Assembly: GCA_026770585.1 (NCBI GenBank)
Contig: MU646752.1
Coordinates: 57,934-72,893 of the forward strand
Origin: Baffinella frigidus
Taxonomy: Eukaryota > Cryptophyceae > Cryptomonadales > Baffinellaceae
DNA length: 14,960 nt
Direction: 5' to 3'
The notes under the pieces are model-generated. The model was not told where the DNA came from. It searched no databases and saw only the letters and a list, made by a program, of their open reading frames with translations. Position numbers and translations under genes: made by a program. Positions 6,938-14,833 of this stretch are shown in pieces (positions within the stretch are counted from its first letter, which is position 1; every line of letters begins with the position of its first letter).

Positions 6938-7310
6938 CCCACTCTCAACTTGGTGGCTACTTTGAAGTTTTACGCGTTGACATTTGGAGCTGGGTCGAAT
7001 TGACCGCTGGGCGGGTCTGCTTGTACCTCAGCTCAGGGAAGCCTCTGTTCGAGGCTCATCACCTGTCCGACCGAGGCTCACAGCGGGCAGTCTCGTGGGG
7101 CGACCAGCTCCCCGCCCCACGCAGCGTATTTTCGCCACCGGGCTCCGTTGCGTTGCCACGCAAGATTCGTGGTTTGAGACATTTGTACCAACTTTTCAGA
7201 ATTTCGATTTTTCTCCCGGAAAATATCCACTTATGAACTTGCCAGATTTGGCTATTTTTTTCGATGGGCCCGTCAGCTCCGCGCGCGCTTTTGCTTCGGC
7301 TGAGGTCCTG
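6856..7310. repeat. Third, diverged copy of the bromodomain gene upstream region
   Basis: This copy follows the right arm head-to-tail. It begins GACACGGACATATTTCATGAAT, matching GACACGGACATGTTTCAGGAAT at about 6354, and stays alignable through the CACGTG hairpin, TTTTACGCGTTGACATTTG, GCCTCTGTTCG and CGCGCGCTTTTGCT at about 7277. Substitutions and indels are far more frequent than between the two arms, and an extra AT-rich piece at about 7160-7265 interrupts it. It therefore predates the near-identical inverted pair, or has escaped conversion. Confidence 0.85.
6899..6939. promoter_or_regulatory. Hairpin with two CACGTG boxes, copy 3
   Basis: GGTCACGTGTCTACAC and its partner GTGTCGACACGTGACC-like arm survive here, although the flanking DNA has many changes. 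Both CACGTG cores are intact; only the loop has clearly changed (ACTTTTCAT). Confidence 0.5.
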
Positions 7311-7342
7311 ACAGGTCCCTTCAGGTCCTTGATGTTTTGATT

Positions 7343-7407
7343 TCTCCCAACATAGCCCAACGACACGTCCTTCCGTCTCCCAACATAGCCCAACGACACG
7401 TCCTTCC
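7343..7407. repeat. 33-bp tandem duplication
   Basis: TCTCCCAACATAGCCCAACG and the 13 bases after it are repeated exactly at 7343-7375 and 7376-7407, the last base of the second unit being lost. The words CTCCCAACATAG also appear, inverted, in the repeats at 8086 and 9752. Confidence 0.9.
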
Positions 7408-7644
7408 TCTTCGAAAGAGACCAGGGGGTTCACAACCTGTTCGCTCATGCTCGTACCCGAGGACCCTTTTTTTACTCAGATGCAAAAATCCTGGTACAAA
7501 ATTAAAAACAAGACTTGTATCTGAAATTATAACTTAGGTGTATGACCTGGCTTGGACGCACCAGTCAATCTGCGCATGCTGCGTTGAATAGAATCATGTT
7601 ATGCCAGTCGTGTGTCCACTGAAGAGGTTGAGGTGTATCTCCAA

Positions 7645-7956
7645 TACAGGAGTTACTCGAAATGAAGGACCGCACCGCAGCAGGGTCCTACTGTTCATGT
7701 ACAGGGGTTACTCGAAATTAAGAAACGGATTTAATGAAGTTCACAAACCAAAATTAGGTGTGTACCTTAATTTGTGGTGCCTTAACTTCGAGAAAGCCCT
7801 GTCATTTAGTTCCGACCGAGGCCACAACCCTCAGGTACTGAACACCGAAACAGATCAAGGCTCGACTAAAGGCGTTCTTTCATAGCCCGGATATGCCCAG
7901 GGGCATAGGACCACCCTAGGGGCGGTGGGTTTCCTTAATTTCGAGTAACCCCTGTA
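7645..7956. mobile_element. Nested foldback elements with CAGGGGTTACTCGAA ends
   Basis: Left-type ends start at 7645 (TACAGGAGTTACTCGAAAT) and 7700 (TACAGGGGTTACTCGAAAT). Right-type ends finish at about 7802 (CTTAACTTCGAGAAAGCCCT) and 7956 (TTCGAGTAACCCCTGTA). This looks like one element inside another. The ends share CAGGGGT with the 5181 family but differ further in. A roughly 50-base internal piece (7741-7792) recurs at about 9943-9985 and 10328-10379. Confidence 0.65.
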
Positions 7957-8085
7957 CAAGACCTCGCAGGACTCTAGTGCACTGCCAGGCCGGAGTTTTT
8001 GTATTAGTCAATTCAACGCAAAAATCGATGTCTGAAGTACCCATTTTGGTTTCCTCGTTTCTAACTTGACAGATTTTGTGGGTGA

Positions 8086-8231
8086 ATCTTTTAGGTCCTT
8101 TAGGTTCTTCGAGCTCCCAACACAGGCGGACACCTGAACTTGTTCTGTAGAAAGGCCGTGCTTCCTTTCGGATCGCATCCAGGCCCCCCTGTACAGAGGA
8201 TCGCGGCAGAACCGGCTAAAGGGTATCCTCA
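8086..8231. repeat. 146-bp repeat, inverted relative to 9752-9898
   Basis: The reverse complement aligns end to end with 9752-9898 with about a tenth of positions changed by eye. It includes TTTAGGTCCTTTAGGTTCTT, CGAGCTCCCAACA and GCTAAAGGGTATCCTCA. No coding potential is evident. Its ends lack clear inverted termini, so the type of element is unknown. Confidence 0.85.
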
Positions 8232-8312
8232 AACGGGTGCTGAGGTAATCCAGAGGATCTTGCTCGCACGCACACCAGGATCGACTTTTACCAAATCTTC
8301 GGCCTGGCAGTG

Positions 8313-8386
8313 TAGCATGGCTTTTCTGCTCATAAGTTCCAGTGTGCGCCTATGTTGGGAGCTCGAAAAACTTCAAGGACCTCAAA
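8313..8386. repeat. Partial, diverged copy of the 146-bp repeat
   Basis: AGCATGGCTTTTCTGCTCAT through TATGTTGGGAGCTCGAAAAA matches the second half of 9752-9898 in the same orientation. The first half is absent. It is the third member of this repeat family in the window. Confidence 0.75.
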
Positions 8387-8513
8387 TGCGGCCGACGAGT
8401 TCCAGCGAAAGCCACCAATTAGTTTTTGAATTGGGGACCCATAAAATTGGCTTCAAAACTTTGACATGCAGACACCAGTTTTAGCAGAGGTTTGGGAGCT
8501 TTTTGAAGGTTGA

Positions 8514-8564
8514 AACCTGTATCCGGAAGGATACAGGTTAGCGGTGGACTGGAGTCCACCGCTA
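8514..8564. repeat. Two abutting perfect hairpins
   Basis: Stem AACCTGTATCC (8514-8524) pairs with 8529-8539 around GGAA. Stem TAGCGGTGGACT (8539-8550) pairs with 8553-8564 around GG. The stems are perfect and the two hairpins touch. No U-rich tail or gene end is nearby, so they are not read as terminators. Confidence 0.85.
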
Positions 8565-8852
8565 TCGGGGGACTTAGGGTTCTAAAACTATTGAACTTTT
8601 GTTAAAAGCATGTTTGGGATTGTTGAAGGGTCACATGTAAAAACAATTATTCTGTATTTTTTTTACTCAGTTGCGTCCAAGTAATTCCTCCCCCAACGTA
8701 CGCTTTTCGCAATGCTCGAAGGTCTGAGCCCCGACGCGGGCCCGTGCTAGACTCGGTGTGTGTGAGCCTCGGTTGGACAGGTGACGAGCCTCGGTCGGAC
8801 TTTCCTCACTCAGGGTGCGGGGCTTCTCCTGCCGCCTGTCTGGAATAGATAC
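8565..8852. other. No recognised gene
   Basis: This holds an AT-rich stretch (about 8580-8680) and a small repeat around GTGTGAGCCTCGGT..GACAGGT..CGAGCCTCGG at 8757-8795, which recurs at about 9190-9228. Nothing else is recognised. Confidence 0.4.
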
Positions 8853-8952
8853 GTATCCCTTAAGTGGCGAGTAGACCCATACGGCCTACGGTAGGGCCCT
8901 AGGACTTGTCTAGGGCGAGTGATCAATCGCCCATCCGCCACTTAAGGAATAT
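8853..8952. mobile_element. Foldback element with CCTTAAGTGGCG ends
   Basis: Inverted 12-bp perfect ends, CCTTAAGTGGCG at 8858-8869 and its complement at 8936-8947, extend imperfectly a few bases outward. Inside lies CCTACGGTAGGGCCCTAGG (from 8885), the same core seen in the CAGGGG-ended elements. Partial ends of this type also occur near 5721 and 10795. It is taken as a miniature element. Confidence 0.6.
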
Positions 8953-9751
8953 GACTGTCGTATCTGACTCTTCAGTATCAGTCTACTCTCACTGTATGTA
9001 TGTAGTGCCATGTCGGAGTTCCCCATCATCCCCTGCTAGCCTCACTACCCACACAGAGTGCGAGGAACTAGTCCAGGACGAGCCCGCCTCGGGAAGTTAG
9101 ATCCTCTGCATTCGGGGTGCTCGATCGGGCACAGTTAACTCGACAGGGGTTACTCGCGATCTAGGACACACGATTCACGGACTGCAAGTGACCGTGTGAG
9201 CCTCGGTCAGACAGGTAGCGAGCCTCGGCCATGGGCCAGGTCGCGAGCCTAGTTGACTGACGTGAAGGGTCTCAGACCGCGTTTTGTCTGCGTGCCTCAA
9301 TTTCAGCAGACGGCGATTAGTTAAGTCCTTTAGACCAGCCGAACATGTAGACCGTCGCATGGATAGGTGGGATATGAGCCTGAGAGGACGACGACAACTC
9401 ACATAAGGGTAAGCTAGGGACGTGCTGTCGCGCAACTGTAGGTGGAGGCGAATCGCTAAGAGTAGCTGTACCTAGGTTGACCCTAACGGAGACGAGTCGC
9501 TCCACATGTGTCTTTGCACAGCTACATTCTGTACAGCCTGGGGGAAACCTTTACACATCCACCTCTCTCACTCTCTCGCTCGCTGACTTCCGTGCATTGG
9601 GGGAAACCTCCACATATGTTTCATCTGAGGTATCCGTGGTTGGAGCTCCTGTGAGCTTAACGATGGGATACCATGGGCCTTCAGCCGACTTGTTTTATCC
9701 TGGTGTGCGGACTGACCAGAAATCGATATCGATACGCTGTCACATGCCCGA
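8953..9751. other. No recognised gene
   Basis: No frame shows a recognisable protein and no gene model is supported. Minor marks are a second copy of the GAGCCTCGG repeat (about 9190-9228), an ACTCGCGATCTAGG piece near 9150 like the ends of other repeats, and a TGGGGGAAACCT pair at 9538 and 9598. Confidence 0.4.
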
Positions 9752-9898
9752 TGAGGATACCCTTTAGCCGGATTCTGCCGCGATCCTCTGCACCGGGGGG
9801 CCTGAATGTGATCCGAAAGGAAGCATGGCTTCTCTGCAGAACCAGTTCCGGTGTCCGCCTATGTTGGGAGCTCGAAGAACCTAAAGGACCTAAAAGAT
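9752..9898. repeat. 146-bp repeat, partner of 8086-8231
   Basis: Inverted partner of 8086-8231, running from TGAGGATACCCTTTAGCC to GGACCTAAAAGAT. It is followed at once by the 36-bp direct repeat at 9901. Confidence 0.85.
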
Positions 9899-9900
9899 CA

Positions 9901-9936
9901 AGGTCTGCGAAAAGCGGTCGGTGTGCGGTCCTTGAT
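9901..9936. repeat. 36-bp direct repeat, copy 1
   Basis: The sequence beginning AGGTCTGCGAAAAGCGGTCG is identical to 10284-10319. Within this copy GTCGGTGTGCGGTCC (9917-9931) is also the exact complement of 9981-9995, forming a 15-bp inverted pair around the ACCAAACTTAGGTGTGTACC piece. Confidence 0.95.
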
Positions 9937-10003
9937 TTATGCACCACAAACCAAACTTAGGTGTGTACCTCGATTCATAGGGACCGCACACCGACCCGGT
10001 GTG

Positions 10004-10115
10004 TACAGGGGTACCTCGCTCATGAGAAACCGACCCTACAGTAGGCCTATGCCTAGTAGGGCCCTAGGGTGAGCCTAGGGGGGCGGGCGTTTCTTATGAG
10101 CGAGGCGCCCCTGTA
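10004..10115. mobile_element. TA-flanked foldback element, copy 2
   Basis: Ends TACAGGGGTACCTCGCTCAT and complement, interior with CCTACAGTAGG (10035-10045) and GGGCCCTAGGGT. The right end has GAGGCGCCCCTG in place of GAGGTACCCCTG. Flanked by TA on both sides. Confidence 0.8.
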
Positions 10116-10206
10116 AACCGGACGGGTTTTCGCAGGACCTCAGTATTTTTAGGACCGCGAACCAACCGCCTCGGAGCAGCGTGTCCTTACTCACGACCAA
10201 CCCCTG

Positions 10207-10392
10207 TACAGGGGTGACTCGAAGTTAAGGTACGGCTTGTGAAATCCTTCGGGGTGGGGGCCTTGCAAAAATACCTATTCATGAGGTCTGCGAAAAGCGG
10301 TCGGTGTGCGGTCCTTGATCTATCAAGGTCCACGTACCAAAATTAGGTGCGTGCCTGAATTTGTGGTACCTTAACTCCGAGCAAACCCTGTA
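10207..10392. mobile_element. TA-flanked foldback element, GTGACTCGAAG subtype
   Basis: Left end TACAGGGGTGACTCGAAGTT and right end TTAACTCCGAGCAAACCCTG bound 186 bp. It carries the second 36-bp repeat (10284-10319) and the 50-base piece starting ACGTACCAAAATTAGG. Immediately before it lies ACCAACCCCTGTA, which looks like the right end of another element sharing the same TA. Confidence 0.65.
10284..10319. repeat. 36-bp direct repeat, copy 2
   Basis: Exact copy of 9901-9936, here inside the 10207-10392 element. Confidence 0.95.
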
Positions 10393-10495
10393 CTTGGGGG
10401 CCGTGGGCCCTTTGAAATAAACCTCGAAATCCAGACAGAGCCGCGCCAGGTCATTCATTGGGAATTTCAAACGCGACGTTTCGCGCTAAAAGTGT

Positions 10496-10498
10496 GTG

Positions 10499-10537
<39 letters not shown>

Positions 10538-10572
10538 GAGAGCGAGCGAGCGAGCGAGGGAGAGAGAGAAAG
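10496..10572. repeat. (GA)n microsatellite
   Basis: A GTGTGTGCGAGAGAGAGAGA tract continues into AAGCGAGAGAGCGAGCGAGC and GAGAGAGAAAG. The open frames through it read as Arg/Glu or Ser/Glu repeats and are not considered genes. Confidence 0.95.
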
Positions 10573-10898
10573 CCCTCAGGGAGCCCTCAGAATCCCGCAT
10601 GAATGTACATGCATGCACTGCGCCTCAACATGCAAGCGGCCAGGATCCCACGCCCCGCCAGCAGATAGCATATCCCTCCTGTGGGCTCATGACGCATGTC
10701 CCTCAAAAGGGCTCATGGCGAGTAGGATCTTACGCCCTACGGTGGACCTGCCTACATGTACATGTAGGGCGAGTGAGGGTGGATATTCAGCCGATGGCCA
10801 CTCAAGGAATGAGCGAGGTACACCTGTACTCAAGAATAGGGTCCACCCCGCAGTAGAAGCTTTCAGTAGGCCTATGCCTATGGGCCTAGGGACCACCC
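10573..10898. other. No gene; broken foldback pieces
   Basis: This contains a perfect palindrome CCTACATGTACATGTAGG (10751-10768), an isolated right end GAGCGAGGTACACCTGTA (10811-10828), and interior-type DNA (AGTAGGCCTATGCCTATGGG from about 10865) without its left end. These look like fragments of the CAGGGG-ended elements. Confidence 0.5.
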
Positions 10899-11020
10899 TA
10901 CAGGGATCCCTCGCTCATGAGAAACCGCACCCCCCTAGGACCCTACAATAGGGACTACGCATAGGGCTCTGTGGTGGTCCTAGGTGGGGTGCGGTTTCTT
11001 ATGAACGAGGTACCCCTGTA
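10899..11020. mobile_element. TA-flanked foldback element, copy 3
   Basis: Left end TACAGGGATCCCTCGCTCAT differs from the others at two or three bases; the right end is GAACGAGGTACCCCTGTA. Both sides have TA and the length is 122 bp, close to copies 1 and 4. Confidence 0.8.
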
Positions 11021-11047
11021 CGAGCTGTGTGGGACCTTGTTGTCCAG

Positions 11048-11169
11048 TACAGGGGTACCTCGCTCATAGGAAAGCGCCACCCCCCAAGGACCACCATGGG
11101 GCCCCAGGCATAGCCCTACGGTAGGGTCCCAGGGGGGGGGCGTTTTCTTATGAGCGAGGTACCCCTGTA
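11048..11169. mobile_element. TA-flanked foldback element, copy 4
   Basis: Ends TACAGGGGTACCTCGCTCAT and its perfect complement, 122 bp, with CCTACGGTAGGGTCCCAGG inside (from 11115). It ends about 70 bases downstream of the RPL12 polyadenylation signal and only 27 bases after copy 3. Confidence 0.85.
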
Positions 11170-11240
11170 AGCCCTCTTCGCACATTTCAAGAGAACCCCG
11201 GCACGATTCCGAGACACTGAGCGAGTCCCTCTGAAATTGC

Positions 11241-11246
11241 TTTATT
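11241..11246 (-). terminator. Polyadenylation signal of RPL12
   Basis: AATAAA is read on the minus strand 37 to 42 bases after the RPL12 stop codon, in GTTGAATAAAGCAATTTC. It matches the general eukaryotic signal rather than the TGTAA typical of Chlamydomonas relatives. Confidence 0.75.
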
Positions 11247-11282
11247 CAACAACACCAGACGGCCCCCCATGTAGCATGCTGT

Positions 11283-13508
11283 TTATTTCTCCGGGATCGT
11301 GACCTCGCCTGCAGAAGGGGGCACACGCGTCAGTTCTCGTACCAATGGCTCCAACGACTGCCGAGGCGGGCCTATCTCCGGATAGTCCTCACAGGACACG
11401 GAAAAGACGCATACTTCGCACTAATCATCAACCAACCTCTACAGTGCTGCAACAGCCCAGGAAAAAGCGAACCACGCTCCCCATCTCTTGCACGGGCAAA
11501 CCAGGGACAGCAGCGATCCCGCGAGCAGCTGGAAAACGCATGACAGTAACCATACCCTGAGCAGCGGGGAAACGGGGGAGGTTGAGGAGGGTGGGAAACG
11601 GGGCGTACCGTCGTCAATCTCCGCGCAGACGTCGCACGGGTTCTTGCCCCCAACAGTGCACCCCACCGAGAAAGCGGTGCCCAGGATCTCCTGCAGACCC
11701 CAGAATGCGCCACCCGTCAGCAACCACTTCGCAGGAAACACATGCAAGGTTCCGAACTAGCCACCCTGATAACTCTGAACCCAAAAATGCAAGGTTTCCT
11801 GAACTGTGCGGTGTCCCCAAGCTCCTTGCCACACCACTGTGCCCACGGGGAAAGCGGGGCGAGAGCGCATGTCGCCCTTTCAACTCTGCATACGCTCCAG
11901 CCATCCCCGCCTCGAACGGATGTAGAAGATGCCGCAAGCGTGTGGGGAAGGTCGAAAGAGGGGCAGGAGTGCGAACGTGGCGCGCGGTCCTTAGTGAGGG
12001 ACGAGGGTCCGGGCAGCAAACTTGGTTTTCACGTGGAGACAGACACACCTTGACATGGACTTGTGCTGCATCTAGCGGACATATGACTTGTGTGTGTGTG
12101 TGTGTGTGTGTGTGTCAGAGAGAGGGAGTGTGTGTGTTGAGAGAGAGGGCTGACCTTGACGCCGCCCGCGAGGGTCTTGGACATGGACTTGTGCTGCATC
12201 TGGCGGGCGATGTCGATGATCTCGTCGAGCGAGATGTTCCCCGAGTGCTTCACGTGCTTCACCTTCTTGCGGTCCCTGTCCGGCTCCTTAAGCGCCTTCA
12301 CCTGGGGTAGGGTTGAGGGGTTAGGTTTCGCCTTCTTCAGGTTTATGGGCTAGGCTGATCGCTCGTGCGGTCCCTGTCGTGATCCTCGACCGCCATCGCT
12401 TCTGGGAGAGGTCAGGGGAATGCGTGGACCTTGCTAGAGATCTCTCCTCATGTCGTATGAAATCTGGACGAGATAAAATGCGAGCGGGCATGAGGGGGGG
12501 GATGGGGCGCAACATCGAGAGCTCCGGTCGTGTGGACACCATTGAATTGCTCTCATCGGGGAAGAAGGGACAGCTGATGTGGTGACAAGAACAGAGTACA
12601 GTGTGGTGACAGCGCAGGCTATCCGTGGTGCATCGCTCAATCAGGCGGTGCTGTGCTGCTGAGTAGAGTATATCAGCGGTCGGGTCTCCGTCAGGTTGTG
12701 GGGAAGCAAGGCGGGACAGTGGCGCGGAAGCGTACCACGAGCGACGACGAAGTCGGCACAAGGGAGACAGCGGCTTGCCGGTTCTGGCACGTGAGCTTGA
12801 CGGTCACGTTCATGCCCTTCCATGCCTTGGTGCACTTGGCGATGTCATCGCCAACCTTCTTCGGGGACTGCTCACACGAGGGAGGGCGCGTAAGACACGG
12901 GGGGGAGAGTGAGATGTCTCGCGCTCCAGCCGAGATCCGCTCGTATCCGCCAGTGGCCCACCGATCGCGTGCCCTACGACGCAGCCCGCTCGCCAGGGAC
13001 AACGGTGGTGAGAGCGCCGCTCGCTAACTTCGGACCCCCCCCATGCTGTTCCCTGGCGGTCCGCCCTCCCCCATCCATGCCCGACCGCTTGCAGAGTCCG
13101 ACGGGTATGCAGCTTCCGTTGGACCAACCCTAACGCCAGGAGCCTCCCTGCCTCCCCGCCGCTCCGCCCCGGCACCCCGGCCACTCATTCGGGCCGCTGC
13201 TGCCGACCAGTCTGCTCTCCGTTTCTCCAGGGCTGCGTGGGGCGCTCACCATGCCAAGGGGACCGATCTTCGGCGCAAGGACGGAGCCACCAGGAACCTC
13301 CCCTCCACGCACGCGGAGCGTCACTGCACACACAGGAACACACAGGCGTCAGTCCAGCCAGGGACCTCCATCAAGCCTCGTGCATGCACAGCAGCTCAAC
13401 CAGGCCAGACCGCCTGCGCTTCCGGACGTCTCTCGCTCACTCAGCTAGGGTTGCTGACGGTGGGGACGTACCCTCGATGATCGCGTTGGCATCGGGCTTG
13501 GGCGCCAT
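11283..13508 (-). CDS. RPL12: 60S ribosomal protein L12 (uL11), six exons
   Basis: uL11 is part of the large-subunit stalk base, where it binds 28S rRNA and the GTPase-associated centre. Six exons (13508-13472, 13323-13250, 12867-12736, 12301-12155, 11690-11609, 11308-11283) join with GT..AG borders into 165 codons plus TAA, the usual eukaryotic length. Exon 1 encodes [12 protein letters not shown]; exon 2 has RGGEV and LAPKIGPLG; exon 3 starts [11 protein letters not shown] and has [12 protein letters not shown]; exon 4 has [13 protein letters not shown] and [12 protein letters not shown]; exon 5 has [13 protein letters not shown]; exon 6 ends GEVTIPEK. Donors are GTACGT, GTGAGC, GTACGC, GTCAGC and GTACGC. 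Intron phases are 1, 0, 0, 0, 1. All family motifs are present and no stop or frameshift is seen, so it should be functional. TVGG replaces the usual TVDG. Intron 4 carries a (GT)n tract. Confidence 0.97.
12089..12115. repeat. (GT)n microsatellite in RPL12 intron 4
   Basis: An uninterrupted TG tract of 27 bases, followed by CAGAGAGAGG and a second short GTGTGTG. It lies about 40 bases inside the intron from the exon 4 donor. Confidence 0.95.
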
Positions 13509-13525
13509 CCTGCCAAGCGAGGTGT

Positions 13526-13536
13526 GGGTTTAGGGT
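13526..13536 (-). promoter_or_regulatory. Telomere-like box upstream of RPL12
   Basis: On the gene's strand this reads ACCCTAAACCC, one and a half plant-type telomere repeats, ending 17 bases before the ATG. Plant ribosomal protein promoters often carry a telo-box (AAACCCTAA), which this nearly matches. Whether it acts in transcription or is simply in the 5' UTR cannot be told from sequence. Confidence 0.5.
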
Positions 13537-13958
13537 ACACAGCGCATCTGTTTGTAGCGACGGTAATCCTGCAAGGGGGCAAGGGGCCGCCGCGCCCAGC
13601 CGGAAATTTCACCCACCAGACTCACCCGTGACAACGTGGTCAGGGTCGGATGGAGAATGCGAGTGGGCAAACACACGAACAACCAGGCAAGGCGCAACCC
13701 TCTGTCGCCGCACTGACCTTTGCTGAGATGATTTCGACTCGTGAGCGATTTTTTTTGTTAAGAACGACTTGTAAAAATTATTCAGTCAACGCCCTGGAGA
13801 CCATTTTTGAAAGGCCGACTCTTGGAGCCATTTTGACCTATTTTTCTGGTTTGTGGATTATTTGAGTGGAGTGTCGTCTCGCCGGGGCTTATCGGACTAC
13901 GAGCTCGTACTTGCTCTCCACAGACACAATTCCATTGGTGCAGGTCCGGTGTCACACG
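13537..13958. other. Region between RPL12 and the divergent candidate gene
   Basis: No gene is recognised. It contains an AT-rich stretch at about 13735-13865 with several T runs, unusual for this GC-rich neighbourhood. It would be the shared upstream region if the plus-strand candidate at 13959 is real. Confidence 0.45.
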
Positions 13959-14747
13959 ATGGGTGGGGAAGAGCGGAGTGCAGACGGCGGCTCGCACAAA
14001 GGTTCGGCGGACACGGGGGATGGGGTCTCGAGGAGCAGCCGCGTCTCGAGCAAAATTGTTCGGCCTGCGAGCCAGAACCCTCGGTTAGCGGCTTTGCAGG
14101 TGCCCCCCCCCTAGGCACCCGAGCCACACCCATCTGGGTGCAGACTCATCTACACCCGCGGATGTAGTCTGTGTTGCATCGGAACGCGTCCCTTCAAAGA
14201 AGATGCGACCGGAGAGTGGCTTCCTGGCCGGCCGAGACGGGGCAAGACTTTCTGGTGTTGTTCGCTCGCCCTTGGCGTCGCGAATTTCTGGGCACATCCG
14301 CCTTTCAGCTGTTGCCCTCGCAGACAGGCCTTCATTGCGTTCCGCATGCCGCCCTCCACCTCCCCCCCCTAGCTTAAGCACGCCCGCCTCCTCACGCAGC
14401 CCGAAGAGTCCCCGCCCCGTTTCTGGACCACTGCATCCCCTTCCTCCAACACGCCACACCCTCCCACCCGCGAACCAGCGCCGCGCCCGACCTCCAACCC
14501 CCCCCCGGCGCCCCAGGCCGACGTCGTGCTCGGACCCCCGCGGTCAAGGAGGGTCGTGGATGTCGATGCTGTCAGGGGCCCGGACGGCGGCGAGATGGCC
14601 ATGCACCCTGCCGCACTCAAGCCCGTCTGGCGCGCGCGCGGGGTGCGCCCTCAGCCACCCGAAGTGGACCAGATCTCATCGCGATCCATAATAGAATCTC
14701 GGAACTGTCCTTCTAAACGATTCTTGGTACAAATCCAGATATTTTAA
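13959..14747 (+). CDS. Candidate two-exon gene start, unknown product
   Basis: ATG at 13959 opens 47 codons rich in Ser, Gly and Arg (start MGGEERSADGGSHKGSADTG) up to CTTTGCAG|GTGCCC. An acceptor at CTCACGCAG|CCCGAA (exon from 14400) continues in the same phase 0 with a Pro-rich segment (PPTREPAPRP) and then RRVVDVDAVRGPDGGEM and LKPVWRARGVRPQPPEVD. Third codon positions there are mostly G or C, like RPL12. After about 14690 the frame enters a foldback element and stops at 14745, so the real gene would need another donor before that or is interrupted. I do not recognise a family. The antisense strand also has an open frame, so chance is possible. Confidence 0.33.
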
Positions 14748-14833
14748 AGCCCTAAAAGTACGAATATTGTTAAACTTCAAAAGTTTTTGGTACGAATCTT
14801 CGTTTAGAAGGACATTCCTCAGATTAATTCTAT
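14691..14833. mobile_element. AT-rich foldback element
   Basis: Inverted arms with a perfect 15-bp core, TGTCCTTCTAAACGA at 14706-14720 and its complement at 14800-14814, extend outward to ATAGAAT/ATTCTAT and inward with mismatches to GGTAC/GTACG. It is about 143 bp, AT-rich in a GC-rich setting, and non-coding. It resembles a miniature inverted-repeat element, with ends unlike the CAGGGG family. Confidence 0.7.

Noticed and set aside
8514-8564. Intrinsic transcription terminators
   Set aside because: The genome is eukaryotic, no T tract follows and no gene ends here.
10458-10951. Plus-strand frames beginning with Arg/Glu repeats
   Set aside because: They start in the (GA)n tract and run through fragments of foldback elements.
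11582-12310. 242-codon plus-strand frame
   Set aside because: It is antisense to RPL12 exons 4 and 5 and contains the (GT)n tract; RPL12 explains the region.
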